Assembly (NCBI RefSeq): GCF_014170335.1
Contig: NZ_LZZS01000034.1
Coordinates: forward strand, 62,001 to 126,000
Reading direction: 5' to 3'
Length of the DNA: 64,000 nt
Origin: Achromobacter sp. UMC46
GTDB taxonomy: Bacteria > Pseudomonadota > Gammaproteobacteria > Burkholderiales > Burkholderiaceae_B
Positions 36,533-46,811 of this stretch are shown in pieces. A program made the position numbers and the translations under genes. Numbering within the stretch: position 1 is the stretch's first letter; every line of letters starts with the position of its first letter. Under the pieces are notes generated by a model, which was not told the DNA's origin, searched no databases, and was given only the letters and a program-made list of their open reading frames with translations.

Positions 36533-36617
36533 GCCCAGGTGGCGGAATTGGTAGACGCGCACGGTTCAGGTCCGTGTGCCGCAAGGTGTGGAGGTTCGAG
36601 TCCTCTCCTGGGCACCA
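36533..36617 (+). tRNA. tRNA-Leu (anticodon CAG), copy 3
   Basis: Identical to the two copies 0.9-1.2 kb upstream over the full 85 nt, with its own promoter. It is followed by an 8-bp hairpin CATCACGA-GGTACCTG-TCGTGATG (36625-36648) and a terminator. Confidence 0.97.
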
Positions 36618-36658
36618 ATTATTACATCACGAGGTACCTGTCGTGATGCGCCAAGAAG

Positions 36659-36690
36659 AACCCCGTTCGTGAAAACGACCGGGGTTTTTT
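36659..36690. terminator. Intrinsic terminator after tRNA-Leu copy 3
   Basis: Stem AACCCC (36659-36664) with GGGGTT (36681-36686), inner pairs TTCGT/ACGA around GAAA, followed by TTTTCTTTT. The GNAT gene ends just beyond on the opposite strand. Confidence 0.85.
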
Positions 36691-36727
36691 CTTTTCCGGC
36701 CCCGGCATCACCGGGGCCCTCGCTGCC

Positions 36728-37171
36728 CTATCTCAGCACGCGCGTCATCACGACGTGCGGCATCCCGGCTTCGACGAATTCCTCGCCTTCCACGGTAAAG
36801 CCGTGCGCCTCGTAGAATCCGGCCGCATGGGTCTGCGCATGCAGCACCAGCATGCGGTGGCCGTCGCCGTGGCCTTGCCCGATCAGTGCATCCAGCAACT
36901 GGCCGCCCACACCCATGCCGCGCGCCTTCTTGTGCACGGCCATGCGGCCGATGTGGCCGTCGGGCAGCAGGCGGCCCGTGCCCATCGGCGTGCCGTCCGG
37001 TCCGTACGCCACGGCATGCACCGACACGGCGTCGTCGTCGTCCAGCTCGATCTCGGGCGGCACCCGCTGCTCGACGACGAATACCTCGTAGCGAACCGAG
37101 TAGGCATCTTCGCGCAGCCGGTCCCACGTACCCAATGCGATACGCACCGTTGATTGCTTGTTGGTCGACAT
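36728..37171 (-). CDS. GNAT family N-acetyltransferase
   Basis: 147 residues. The N-terminus carries VRYEVFVVEQRVPPEIELDD, as in ElaA-like GNATs, then VAYGPDGTPMGTGRLLPDGH and the acetyl-CoA loop IGRMAVHKKARGMGVGGQLL (R/Q-x-x-G-x-G/A reads RGMGVGG), then LHAQTHAAGFYEAHGFTVEG. GGAACGGAG precedes the ATG. The acceptor (small molecule or protein) is unknown. Single gene between the tRNA-Leu terminator and the divergent DMT transporter. Confidence 0.88.
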   Translation of the reverse strand: MSTNKQSTVRIALGTWDRLREDAYSVRYEVFVVEQRVPPEIELDDDDAVSVHAVAYGPDGTPMGTGRLLPDGHIGRMAVHKKARGMGVGGQLLDALIGQGHGDGHRMLVLHAQTHAAGFYEAHGFTVEGEEFVEAGMPHVVMTRVLR

Positions 37172-37289
37172 CTCCGTTCCCTCGCGTGCAGCGCATCAAT
37201 AATAAATATCCTACGCCGCATTCTCTCAGGGATGGCAATCGGACGAAAAGGGGTACGATCGCGGCTTGCCCACGTTGCCCAGGCACGAC

Positions 37290-38186
37290 ATGACGCCCCT
37301 CGCCCCACCGGCTTGGCTGAAAGCCGCACCCGCGCTTTTCCTGCTGCTGTGGTCCAGCGGATTCGTCGTGCTCAAGATCGGGCTGGCCTACGCCGACCCC
37401 ATGACGTTCCTGGCCGTGCGCTACGCCTGCGTCGTCCTCATCCTGCTGCCCTTCATACTGATCCTGCGCCCGCCCCTGCCGCACGGCGCCAGCGCATGGG
37501 GCCATCTGGCGATGGTCGGCCTGCTGTTGCAGGCCGGCTACTTCTGCTTCACCTATCTCTCTTTGAAGCTGGGCATGTCGGCGGGCGGCATGGCGCTGAT
37601 CGCCTCGCTGCAGCCGATCCTGATCGGGCTGCTGGCCCCGTTGATCGCGCACGAACGCGTCGATGCCCGGCGCTGGGCCGGGCTGGGGCTGGGGGTGGCG
37701 GGCGCCGCGCTCGTCATCGTCGCCAAAGCGTCCATCGACGTGCTGGCGCCGCTGGGGTTGCTGTTCGCCGTGGGCGCGCTGCTGTGCATCACGGGCGGCA
37801 CCCTGTACGAAAAGCGCTATGGCGCGCAGACGCACCCGGTCACCTCCAACCTGGTGCAGTACGCGGTCGGGCTGGCCGTGTCGGCGCCGCTGGCCGTCTG
37901 GCTGGAACCCATGCGCATCGAATGGACCGGCCCGCTACTGGCGTCGCTGGCCTATCTGGTCGTGGGCAATTCGCTGATCGCCATCACGCTGCTGCTGACC
38001 ATGATCCGACACGGCGAAGCCTCGCGCGTGTCGGCGCTGTTCTTCCTGGTGCCGCCCTGCACCGCTGTCCTTGCCCTGCTGGCGCTGGGCGAGCCCGTCC
38101 CGATGCTGGCGTGGCCGGGCATGGCGCTGGCGGCGGTCGGGATCCTGCTGGTCACCCGCAGCGCGCGGGCGCCGCAAGTAGAATAG
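37290..38186 (+). CDS. EamA/DMT family transporter
   Basis: 298 residues, about ten TM segments in two EamA repeats. Repeat 1: AAPALFLLLWSSGFVVLKIG, MTFLAVRYACVVLILLPFIL, MALIASLQPILIGLLAPLIA. Repeat 2: PVTSNLVQYAVGLAVSAPLA, SRVSALFFLVPPCTAVLALL, LGEPVPMLAWPGMALAAVGI. Inner-membrane exporter of small metabolites, substrate unknown. The start is the ATG at 37290; an upstream in-frame ATG adds eight residues. First of three same-strand transporter genes. Confidence 0.9.
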   Translation: MTPLAPPAWLKAAPALFLLLWSSGFVVLKIGLAYADPMTFLAVRYACVVLILLPFILILRPPLPHGASAWGHLAMVGLLLQAGYFCFTYLSLKLGMSAGGMALIASLQPILIGLLAPLIAHERVDARRWAGLGLGVAGAALVIVAKASIDVLAPLGLLFAVGALLCITGGTLYEKRYGAQTHPVTSNLVQYAVGLAVSAPLAVWLEPMRIEWTGPLLASLAYLVVGNSLIAITLLLTMIRHGEASRVSALFFLVPPCTAVLALLALGEPVPMLAWPGMALAAVGILLVTRSARAPQVE

Positions 38187-38225
38187 GCGCCTTCCCGCGC
38201 CTCTGGCCTGCCCGCACCTTCACCC

Positions 38226-39170
38226 ATGAATGCCGTCGTCACCGCCGCCTTGCCGGTCTTTGCGCTGATCCTGACTGGCTGGCTGGCCGCCCGCCTCAAG
38301 CTGCTGGGGCCCGGCGCCACCGATGCGCTGAACCGCTACGTGGTCTACCTTTCCCTGCCCGCCTTGCTGTTCCGGGCGATGACGCAGGTGGACCTGGCGC
38401 ATATGGCGCACTGGGGCTTCGTCGGCGCGTTCGCGGGCGGCATCGCCGTCACGTTCCTCGTGTCTTTCCTGCCGGGACGGGGCGGCCGGCGCGCGTTGAC
38501 CGACCGCAGCATCGAAGGCCTGGCCGCGTCCTACGCCAACGCCGGGTACATGGGCATCCCGCTCTGCCTGGCGCTGTTCGGCGCTGAAAGCCTGGCGCCG
38601 GCCGCCTTCACCACGCTTCTGACCGCCAGCGTCCTGTTCGGCTTCGCCATCGCGATGATCGAATTCGACCGCCAGCAGACGCCCAACATCGCGGCCACCC
38701 TGCTCAAGGTCGGCCGCGCGCTGATGCGCAACCCCTTGCTGGCCGCCCCGGTGCTGGGCCTGGCGTGGGCATCCACCGGCGTGGCGCTGCCGGAAGGCGT
38801 GGACCGCTACGTGTCGCTGCTGGGCGCATCGGCCAGCCCCTGCGCGCTGGTCACGATCGGCTTGTTCCTGGCGCAGACGGAAACGTCCACGGCAGGCCCC
38901 GGCGTGCTGCGCCTGGTGACAGGCAAGCTGCTGCTGCAGCCGGCCGTGACTGCCGTACTGGCCTTCGCCGTTTTCTCCATGCCCCCCCTGTGGGCCTGGA
39001 CCGCCGTGCTGATGAGCGCGCTGCCGATCGGCACCGGCCCCTTCATGCTGGCCAAGATGTATGGCCGCGACGCCCGGGTGACGTCGCGCGCCATCCTCGT
39101 ATCGACCGTGGCGTCGGTGCTGACCGTCAGCCTGCTGGTCGCCTGGATCAACGCCCACCCCTTGCCCTGA
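38226..39170 (+). CDS. AEC family transporter (auxin efflux carrier-like)
   Basis: 314 residues with ten predicted TM segments in two five-helix halves. [20 protein letters not shown] opens TM1, followed by [38 protein letters not shown] and, in the second half, [10 protein letters not shown] and [17 protein letters not shown], typical of the family. Bacterial members export malate or other carboxylates; the substrate here is unknown. It follows the DMT gene by 39 bases and precedes the ArsB-like gene by eight. Confidence 0.9.
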   Translation: MNAVVTAALPVFALILTGWLAARLKLLGPGATDALNRYVVYLSLPALLFRAMTQVDLAHMAHWGFVGAFAGGIAVTFLVSFLPGRGGRRALTDRSIEGLAASYANAGYMGIPLCLALFGAESLAPAAFTTLLTASVLFGFAIAMIEFDRQQTPNIAATLLKVGRALMRNPLLAAPVLGLAWASTGVALPEGVDRYVSLLGASASPCALVTIGLFLAQTETSTAGPGVLRLVTGKLLLQPAVTAVLAFAVFSMPPLWAWTAVLMSALPIGTGPFMLAKMYGRDARVTSRAILVSTVASVLTVSLLVAWINAHPLP

Positions 39171-39178
39171 CCGCCCCC

Positions 39179-40459
<1,281 letters not shown>

Positions 40460-40477
40460 GCGCCACGGCACCCCCAT

Positions 40478-40492
40478 ATAACTTTTAGTTAT
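40478..40492. promoter_or_regulatory. AT-rich palindrome upstream of the YeeE/YedE gene
   Basis: ATAACT-TTT-AGTTAT, a perfect 6-3-6 inverted repeat 120 bp before the start of the thiosulfate-type transporter and 19 bp after the previous gene. A sulfur regulator (CysB-like) is a possible binder, but the motif is not specific enough to say. Confidence 0.4.
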
Positions 40493-40612
40493 TATTGACT
40501 GATTATTTGATGGTTTGAGGGCGTTAAGGCCCGCCTTACACTTCCAACATTCCGACGGGCGCCCCTTACGCGCCCGTTTGCATTGACGATTCAGATCCCA
40601 CCGGGACGCCCC

Positions 40613-41836
40613 ATGAGCTCCAACGCCTCTACTTTGCCCCTACCCTCGGCCCTGCCGCCCATCCGCATCAACCGCGCACCACTCTGGATCGCGCTGTTGC
40701 TGGTGCTGGCCGGCGCGCTGTACTTGAACCAGACCGTCAGCTGGCGCCAGGGCGCGCTGTGGGTCGTCGGCGCGCTGCTGGGCGTGACGCTCTATCACGC
40801 CTCGTTCGGCTTCACGCAGGCGTGGCGCGTGTTCGTGTCCGACCGCCGTGGCGCCGGCTTGCGCGCGCAGATGTTCATGCTGGGCGTCGGCGTGCTGCTG
40901 TTCTTCCCCTTCCTGGCCTCGGGTTCGCTCTTCGGCCAACCCGTCGCGGGACTGGTGTCCCCGCCGGGCGTGTCGGTCGTGCTGGGCGCATTCCTGTTCG
41001 GCATCGGCATGCAATTGGGCGGCGGCTGCGCATCGGGCACGCTGTTCGCGGTGGGCGGCGGCAATACGCGCATGCTGGTCACCCTGCTGTTCTTCATCGT
41101 CGGCTCCGTGGTCGCCACCGCCAATTTCGGCTGGTGGTCCGCCCTGCCCGCGCTGGCACCGACATCGCTGATCAAAACCTGGGGCCTGGCGCCTGCGCTC
41201 ATCGCCAACCTGGCGGTGTTCGCGCTGATCGCCTGGGGCGCCACCGCGCTTGAAAAGCGCCGCCATGGCCACGTGATCTCGTTCGCGTCGCGCACCGCGC
41301 GGCCAGTCTCGCTGCTGCAAGGCCCGTGGCCCCTCATCTGGGGCGGCGTGGCGCTGGTGGTGCTGAATTTCGCGACGCTGGCGCTGGCCGGCCGCCCCTG
41401 GGGCATCACCTCGGCCTTCGCGCTGTGGGGCGCCAAGGCCTGGAACGCGGTTGCCGGCGACGTGGCGACCTGGGCTTACTGGAGCAAGCAGCCGGCATTG
41501 GCCGCGCCCTTGCGCCAGGACGTCACGACCGTCATGGACATCGGCCTGATGCTGGGCGCGCTGGCCGCCGCCAGCGCCGCCGGCAAATTCGCCCCCATCT
41601 GGAAGGTGCCGGCGCGTTCGCTGGCAGGAGCCGTCATCGGCGGCCTGCTGCTGGGCTATGGCGCCCGCCTGGCCTTCGGCTGCAACATCGGCGCCTACTT
41701 CAGCGGTATCCTGTCGGGCAGCCTGCACGCGTGGGTGTGGCTGCCGGCCGCGTTCGCCGGCAGCGCGCTGGGCGTGCGCCTGCGCCCCGCCTTCGGGCTG
41801 GCGGTCGAAAAGACTCCGCCGCCCTCCAGCTGCTGA
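40613..41836 (+). CDS. YeeE/YedE family transporter (thiosulfate transporter TsuA-like)
   Basis: 407 residues, inner-membrane. Conserved cysteine motifs of the family are present: MQLGGGCASGTLFAVGGGNT in the first half and RLAFGCNIGAYFSGILSGSL in the second. TsuA passes thiosulfate along such cysteines. About nine TM segments are apparent. The ATG at 40613 is chosen; an in-frame ATG at 40583 would add ten polar residues. Function as a thiosulfate or sulfite-type sulfur importer is inferred from the family. Monocistronic with terminator. Confidence 0.9.
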   Translation: MSSNASTLPLPSALPPIRINRAPLWIALLLVLAGALYLNQTVSWRQGALWVVGALLGVTLYHASFGFTQAWRVFVSDRRGAGLRAQMFMLGVGVLLFFPFLASGSLFGQPVAGLVSPPGVSVVLGAFLFGIGMQLGGGCASGTLFAVGGGNTRMLVTLLFFIVGSVVATANFGWWSALPALAPTSLIKTWGLAPALIANLAVFALIAWGATALEKRRHGHVISFASRTARPVSLLQGPWPLIWGGVALVVLNFATLALAGRPWGITSAFALWGAKAWNAVAGDVATWAYWSKQPALAAPLRQDVTTVMDIGLMLGALAAASAAGKFAPIWKVPARSLAGAVIGGLLLGYGARLAFGCNIGAYFSGILSGSLHAWVWLPAAFAGSALGVRLRPAFGLAVEKTPPPSSC

Positions 41837-41868
41837 GGCCCGCTGCCGGAAAACAGTGTTCCAGGAAC

Positions 41869-41899
41869 AGCCCCCTGTTTAGGGGGCTTTCTTTTTTTT
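41869..41899 (+). terminator. Intrinsic terminator of the YeeE/YedE gene
   Basis: Stem AGCCCCC (41869-41875), loop TGTTTA, GGGGGCT (41882-41888), then TTCTTTTTTTT. Confidence 0.93.
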
Positions 41900-41950
41900 C
41901 GACGGTTCAGCTGGTGTATGGTTGCTCCATTCCGCAACACGGAGAGGACT

Positions 41951-43591
41951 ATGAGCTGGATTGTCGGCCGCTACACGGCTTTTATATTGACCCTGGCGGG
42001 TGCGGCGGTCACCGCCGTGCTGGCGTTCACGAGTTCGCTCTGGTGGCTTTGGGCCGCCGTCCCGCTTGCGATGCTGGGCGCCTTGGGCGTCTATGACCTG
42101 ATCCAGACGCGCCATGCCATCCGGCGCAACTACCCCGTTCTGGGCAACCTGCGCTTCCTGTTCGAATTCATCCGCCCCGAGATCCGCCAGTACTTCCTGG
42201 AAGACGATACCCAGGCCGCGCCGTTCTCGCGCGCGCAACGCTCCATCGTGTACCAGCGCGCCAAGCGCGAGATCGACAAGCGCCCTTTCGGCACGCAGGA
42301 AGACGTCTACGGCGACCGCTATGAATGGATCAACCATTCCATGTCGCCCTCGCACATCAACGACACGAATTTCCGCGTCACCGTGGGCGGCCCCGACTGC
42401 AAGCAGCCGTATTCCATGTCGGCGTTCAACGTGTCGGCCATGAGCTTCGGCGCCCTGTCGGCCAACGCCATCATGGCTTTGAACGAAGGCGCACGCCAGG
42501 GCGATTTCGCGCACGACACCGGCGAAGGCGGCATCAGCCGCTATCACCGCCAGCCCGGCGGCAGCCTGGTGTGGAACATCGGTTCGGGCTACTTCGGATG
42601 CCGCGACGAGCATGGCGCGTTTTCGGAAGAAGCCTTCGTCAAGAACGCCTGTACGCCGCAGGTGAAGATGATCGAGATCAAGCTGTCCCAAGGCGCCAAG
42701 CCGGGGCATGGCGGCATCCTGCCGGCGGGCAAGGTCACGCCCGAGATCGCGGAAGCGCGCGGCGTGGCCGCCTGGCAGGACTGCAATTCACCGGCCAGCC
42801 ACTCGGCGTTCGACACGCCCATCGGACTGATGAAGTTCGTGGCGCGCCTGCGTGAACTGTCCGGCGGCAAGCCGGTGGGCTTCAAGTTCTGCGTGGGCCA
42901 TCCGTGGGAATGGTTCGCCATCGTCAAGGCCATGCTGGAGACCGGCATCACGCCGGACTTCATCGTCGTGGACGGCGCCGAAGGCGGCACCGGCGCCGCG
43001 CCGGTGGAGTTCGTCGACCATGTCGGCACGCCGTTGCGCGAAGCGCTGCGCCTGGTGCACAACACGCTGATCGGCGTGAACCTGCGCGACCGCATCAAGC
43101 TGGGCGCGTCGGGCAAGATCATCACGGCCTTCGACATGGCGCGCGTGATGGCCATGGGCGCTGACTGGTGCAACGCCGCGCGCGGCTTCATGTTCGCCAT
43201 CGGCTGCATCCAGGCGCAAGCCTGCCATACGGGCAAATGCCCCACGGGCGTCACCACGCAGGACCCCATGCGCCAACGCGCGCTGGTCGTGCCGGACAAG
43301 GCGCAGCGCGTGACCTACTTCCACAGCAACACGCTGCACGCGCTGGCCGAACTGCTGGCCGCGGCTGGCCTGACGCATCCCAACCAGCTGCGCCCGCACC
43401 ATATCGCGCGCCGCATCTCTTCCAGTGAAATCCGGCTGCTGTCGGCGCTGTTCCCCGAACTGGCGCCAGGCGAACTGCTGCGCGGCGAATTCCGCCACCA
43501 GGTGTTCCGCGTGGGCTGGGCCATGGCGCAGGCGCAGTCGTTCCAACCCACTCGCGACATCACCACGGCGCTGGCCGAGCAACACGTCTAG
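41951..43591 (+). CDS. FMN-binding glutamate synthase family protein
   Basis: 546 residues resembling the FMN/Fe-S domain of the glutamate synthase large subunit but without the amidotransferase domain. An N-terminal hydrophobic segment ([20 protein letters not shown], about 9-28) suggests membrane attachment. Core motifs: MSFGALSANAIMALNEGARQ, NTGEGGIS-like HDTGEGGISRYHR, GAKPGHGGILPAGKV, VDGAEGGTGAAPVEFVDHVG, and the [3Fe-4S] cysteines C-x5-C-x4-C in CIQAQACHTGKCPTG. GGAGAGG precedes ATG at 41951. It probably is a flavin oxidoreductase; the true reaction of these stand-alone proteins is unknown. Confidence 0.9.
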   Translation: MSWIVGRYTAFILTLAGAAVTAVLAFTSSLWWLWAAVPLAMLGALGVYDLIQTRHAIRRNYPVLGNLRFLFEFIRPEIRQYFLEDDTQAAPFSRAQRSIVYQRAKREIDKRPFGTQEDVYGDRYEWINHSMSPSHINDTNFRVTVGGPDCKQPYSMSAFNVSAMSFGALSANAIMALNEGARQGDFAHDTGEGGISRYHRQPGGSLVWNIGSGYFGCRDEHGAFSEEAFVKNACTPQVKMIEIKLSQGAKPGHGGILPAGKVTPEIAEARGVAAWQDCNSPASHSAFDTPIGLMKFVARLRELSGGKPVGFKFCVGHPWEWFAIVKAMLETGITPDFIVVDGAEGGTGAAPVEFVDHVGTPLREALRLVHNTLIGVNLRDRIKLGASGKIITAFDMARVMAMGADWCNAARGFMFAIGCIQAQACHTGKCPTGVTTQDPMRQRALVVPDKAQRVTYFHSNTLHALAELLAAAGLTHPNQLRPHHIARRISSSEIRLLSALFPELAPGELLRGEFRHQVFRVGWAMAQAQSFQPTRDITTALAEQHV

Positions 43592-43628
43592 GCCCAGCCG
43601 AAGCCGGGCCGGCGCGGATGTCCGGACG

Positions 43629-45125
43629 CTACAGCCAGCGTTCGAACATCCGCGAGAAGAACTCCATGAAACGGTCATCGGCGCCGCGGTCGCGCCACGC
43701 GTCCGGCGTGATCTGCACCGAGTCGGCCACATCGCGCTGGAACAAAGCCTCCATTTCGCCGGCGAATCCCGGCCCCAGCACTACCGCGTTGATTTCGTAG
43801 TTCAGCGCGAAACTGCGCCAGTCCATGTTGCTGGACCCCACCGTGGACCACACGCCGTCGACGACAGCCGTCTTGGCGTGCAGCAGCGCGTCGCGCCGTT
43901 CGTAGAGCTTCACGCCGGCGCGCAGCAAATCGGTGTAGTGCGATCGCCCCGCATTGAACACCAGCGACGAATCGCTGAAACCCGGCAGCACCAGCACCAC
44001 ATCCACGCCGCGGCGGGCGGCATCGGACAGCACGTCGATGAACGCCGGGTCGGGCACGAAATACGCCATCGTGATGTGGATGGACTTCTGCGCGCTTTCA
44101 AAAGCGGACATCAGCGTCAAGTAAACCGTATAGCCGTCACTGCGGTCGGGCTGGTTGGCCAGGATGCGCACGCGGGTGTCGCCGGCCGGCGGCGCGACAC
44201 GCTCCCCGCCTCCGGCCAGCGGCTCATCGGACTGCAATGCCCAGCCAGCCTGGATGACCTGCTCCAGCTGCGCGACTGCAGGGCCTTCGATGCGCAAGTG
44301 CGTATCGCGCCAAGGCGCCGCTTTCGCGTCGGTTTTCGCCGCGTCTTTTCCTGCTGCCTGGCTCGAGCCTGATCCTGGGCCCGATCCCGAGCCGGCCCCC
44401 GGCGACGACTCGTACACGCTGCTGACATTGATGCCGCCCAGATAGCCCACCTTGCCATCCACCACCAGCACCTTGCGATGGTTGCGCTGGTTCGGAGACC
44501 ACCCGGCCCGCGCGCCGGCGGGATTGACGGGATTGAACACCGCTACCTGCACGCCCGCGTCACGCAGACGCTGGAACAGTGCGTCAGGCGTCTTGATCGT
44601 GCCTACCGCATCCACCATCAATGCCACGTCGACCCCGCGGTTGCGCGCCGCGATCAGGGCTTCGGCAAACCGCGCGCCCTCAGCGTCATCGTCGAAGATA
44701 TAGGTTTCCATGTGCACGTAGCGGCGGGCCTGCCCGATGGACTGCAACATGGCCTGATAGGTGCTGGGGCCGTCGGCAAGCAGGCGGACACGGTTGCCCG
44801 CCGTCAGCGGCGTGCCGCTGACGGCCTGTTCGACAGCCAGATGGCGTGCCAGGAAATCGTCTTTGGGAGTCTTCGGATCCGCCGCGATGTCCTGCCCGCG
44901 ACGGTAGCTATCGCGGGCCGCATCGGCGGACAAGCCCGCTTGCTCCTTGCGCGCCTCGCGGTCTTGCGCATCCGGCACGCTGGCGCAGGCCGCAAGAATA
45001 ACGGCGGCACAGGCCAGCAGCAGCGCCTGCGCCCAGCGGCGGGCAGCGGGCAGCCATGAAGCCGCGCCCGATCGCGATCCGCATCCAGCCAGGGCTGGCG
45101 GCGGAGGCAGCGCGGGCGGCCTCAT
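43629..45125 (-). CDS. Phospholipase D family lipoprotein (cardiolipin synthase ClsC-like)
   Basis: 498 residues. A hydrophobic N-terminus ends in lipobox ILAAC (Cys about 47), indicating membrane lipidation. Two HKD motifs: NHRKVLVVDGKVGYLGGIN and LHAKTAVVDGVWSTVGSSNM, each H-x-K-x4-D, as needed for PLD transfer. A Gly/Ser-rich low-complexity insert (SSPGAGSGSGPGSGSSQAAG) separates the two halves, unusual for the family. Likely transfers phosphatidyl groups (cardiolipin formation) or hydrolyses phospholipids at the envelope. Lies 12 bases after the DUF883 gene. Confidence 0.88.
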   Translation of the reverse strand: MRPPALPPPPALAGCGSRSGAASWLPAARRWAQALLLACAAVILAACASVPDAQDREARKEQAGLSADAARDSYRRGQDIAADPKTPKDDFLARHLAVEQAVSGTPLTAGNRVRLLADGPSTYQAMLQSIGQARRYVHMETYIFDDDAEGARFAEALIAARNRGVDVALMVDAVGTIKTPDALFQRLRDAGVQVAVFNPVNPAGARAGWSPNQRNHRKVLVVDGKVGYLGGINVSSVYESSPGAGSGSGPGSGSSQAAGKDAAKTDAKAAPWRDTHLRIEGPAVAQLEQVIQAGWALQSDEPLAGGGERVAPPAGDTRVRILANQPDRSDGYTVYLTLMSAFESAQKSIHITMAYFVPDPAFIDVLSDAARRGVDVVLVLPGFSDSSLVFNAGRSHYTDLLRAGVKLYERRDALLHAKTAVVDGVWSTVGSSNMDWRSFALNYEINAVVLGPGFAGEMEALFQRDVADSVQITPDAWRDRGADDRFMEFFSRMFERWL

Positions 45126-45137
45126 GGCGAAGGCGGC

Positions 45138-45470
45138 TTAACGCCTGCCGCCCGCCACCAGGCAGCCCAGCAGCGCGCCGACCAATGCGGCCACGCCAAC
45201 GGACTTCCAGGCATTTTCGTGCACGTACTCGTCGGCATAAGCCGTGGCGCGGCGGGCGCGTTCGCGCGCGGCGCCTTCCCAATCGCCCGCATGATCGCGG
45301 GCTTGCGCCACCTGCTGCTTCAGGCGGGCGCGGGCCGATTCGATTTCGGAGCCGGTATAGGAAGCCGTCGAACGCAAGAGGTCTTCCGTGCCGGCGAGCA
45401 GCTCATGGAAGCTGTCGTTGACCCGGTCGCGATGCAAAGCCATCTCCGCGCGTTGGTGCTTACGATTCAT
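45138..45470 (-). CDS. DUF883 (ElaB/YqjD-like) inner-membrane protein
   Basis: 110 residues. A helical N-terminus (HELLAGTEDLLRSTASYTGS, RARLKQQVAQARDHAGDWEG) is followed by a C-terminal TM anchor WKSVGVAALVGALLGCLVAG. E. coli members are tail-anchored, stationary-phase, ribosome-associated proteins. AAGGAG lies just before the ATG. It is followed by the PLD lipoprotein gene, probably one operon. Stress-linked function is inferred from the family only. Confidence 0.9.
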   Translation of the reverse strand: MNRKHQRAEMALHRDRVNDSFHELLAGTEDLLRSTASYTGSEIESARARLKQQVAQARDHAGDWEGAARERARRATAYADEYVHENAWKSVGVAALVGALLGCLVAGGRR

Positions 45471-45798
45471 AGTCGCTCCTTTTGTGAAGGTATTGGGCCT
45501 TCCGGCGTGCCGGGGCGCTTGCGTGCCCGCAGCGACAAGCGGTCGACCATGACCCCATTGTGCCGGGCATTCGCGGGCGCCGCCCGAGCTTTCGCAACCA
45601 GCCGTAATCCGATATTTCAGCGGAGCGAAACTTGCTGGACGAATGCCTGGAACCGCCGCCCCATTCCCCGACCAGCCGCTCCGATTTCGTAAAAGTCCAT
45701 TGCATTCAGCGGCTTAGCGCTTGACAGCGGAACCCCCATGACCGCAACAATAGCCCTTTGCAATGCGATTCAACCGCCTAAAAAAAGGAAGTGAACGC
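45471..45798. other. Divergent intergenic region, DUF883 and egtD
   Basis: About 330 bases without a gene. It must hold promoters in both directions. No palindrome or RNA stands out. An AAGGAAG ribosome site sits at its right end for egtD. Confidence 0.4.
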
Positions 45799-46776
45799 AT
45801 GGTTTCCCCTTCAGCAGTGCTTGCCCACACCGCGCAGGAGTATCAGGCGCGCCCCTCCCCGGCACTCAGCGCCGAACAGGCCGAACTGCGCGACGGCCTG
45901 CTGGACCATCCGGCGCACATCGACCCCAAGTTCCTGTACGACGCGCTGGGCTCATCGCTTTTCACCGCCATCACCCAACTGCCCGAGTACTACCCCACGC
46001 GCTGCGAAGCCGAGATCTTCCAGCGCCACGGACAAGACATCGCGCGGCATATCGGGCCGGTGCAGTCCTTGATCGATCTGGGCGCGGGCGACTGCGTCAA
46101 GGCCGAACGGCTCTTCGCCAGCTTGCGCCCGCGGCATTATGTCCCGATCGATATCTCCGCCGATTATCTGCAAGCCGCCGTGCGGCGCCTGCAGCTGTCG
46201 TATCCCGACCTGCGCGTGACTGCGATCGGCCAGGACTTCTCTCAAGCGCTGGCCTTGCCGCCCGGCATCCCCGCCGAACAGCGGCTGTTCTTCTATCCAG
46301 GTTCCAGCATTGGCAACCTCAGCCCCGACGACGCGCATGCCATGCTGCAACGGATCCGGGCCCAATGCCAGGGCGGCGGCCTGCTGGTAGGCGTGGACCG
46401 CGTCAAGCCCAGGCAGGTCCTGGAGCCCGCTTACGACGACGCGCTGCACCTGACCGCCGCCTTCAACCTGAACCTGCTGCGCCACGTGAACCAGGTGCTG
46501 GGCACCGACTTCAACGTGGACGACTGGCGCCACATCGCGCTGTTCAACGCCGCCAGCTCACGCATCGAAATGCACCTGGAAGCGAAACGCGCGGTACGCG
46601 TGGCCTGGCCAGGCGGTGAACGCGGCTTCAGCGCTGGCGAACGCATCCATACCGAAAATTCCTACAAATTCACCCCGCCAGCCTTTGCCGACCTGCTGCA
46701 AAGCGCCGGGTATCGGGACGTGGCGCACTGGTCGGATTCGCGCGGCTGGTTTTCGGTTTTCAGCGCCCGCGCCTGA
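45799..46776 (+). CDS. egtD: L-histidine N-alpha-methyltransferase
   Basis: SAM-dependent trimethylation of histidine to hercynine, the first step of ergothioneine synthesis. 325 residues, as usual. SAM-binding motif LIDLGAGDCVKAERL (about 90-104), VPIDISADYLQAAVRRL, QRLFFYPGSSIGNLSPDDA, and the histidine-binding region NLNLLRHVNQVLGTDFNVDD and ENSYKFTPPAFADLLQSAGY are characteristic. An AAGGAAG ribosome site selects the ATG at 45799 over one 36 bases upstream. EgtB is encoded 35 bases downstream. Confidence 0.95.
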   Translation: MVSPSAVLAHTAQEYQARPSPALSAEQAELRDGLLDHPAHIDPKFLYDALGSSLFTAITQLPEYYPTRCEAEIFQRHGQDIARHIGPVQSLIDLGAGDCVKAERLFASLRPRHYVPIDISADYLQAAVRRLQLSYPDLRVTAIGQDFSQALALPPGIPAEQRLFFYPGSSIGNLSPDDAHAMLQRIRAQCQGGGLLVGVDRVKPRQVLEPAYDDALHLTAAFNLNLLRHVNQVLGTDFNVDDWRHIALFNAASSRIEMHLEAKRAVRVAWPGGERGFSAGERIHTENSYKFTPPAFADLLQSAGYRDVAHWSDSRGWFSVFSARA

Positions 46777-46811
46777 CGCGGACGCCCCATCAACGCCACT
46801 GGAGGATCGCC

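Noticed and set aside
35353-36617. Repeated tRNA-Leu genes as attachment sites of an integrated island
   Set aside because: No integrase or foreign cargo lies between them; the interval holds one conserved DTW gene.
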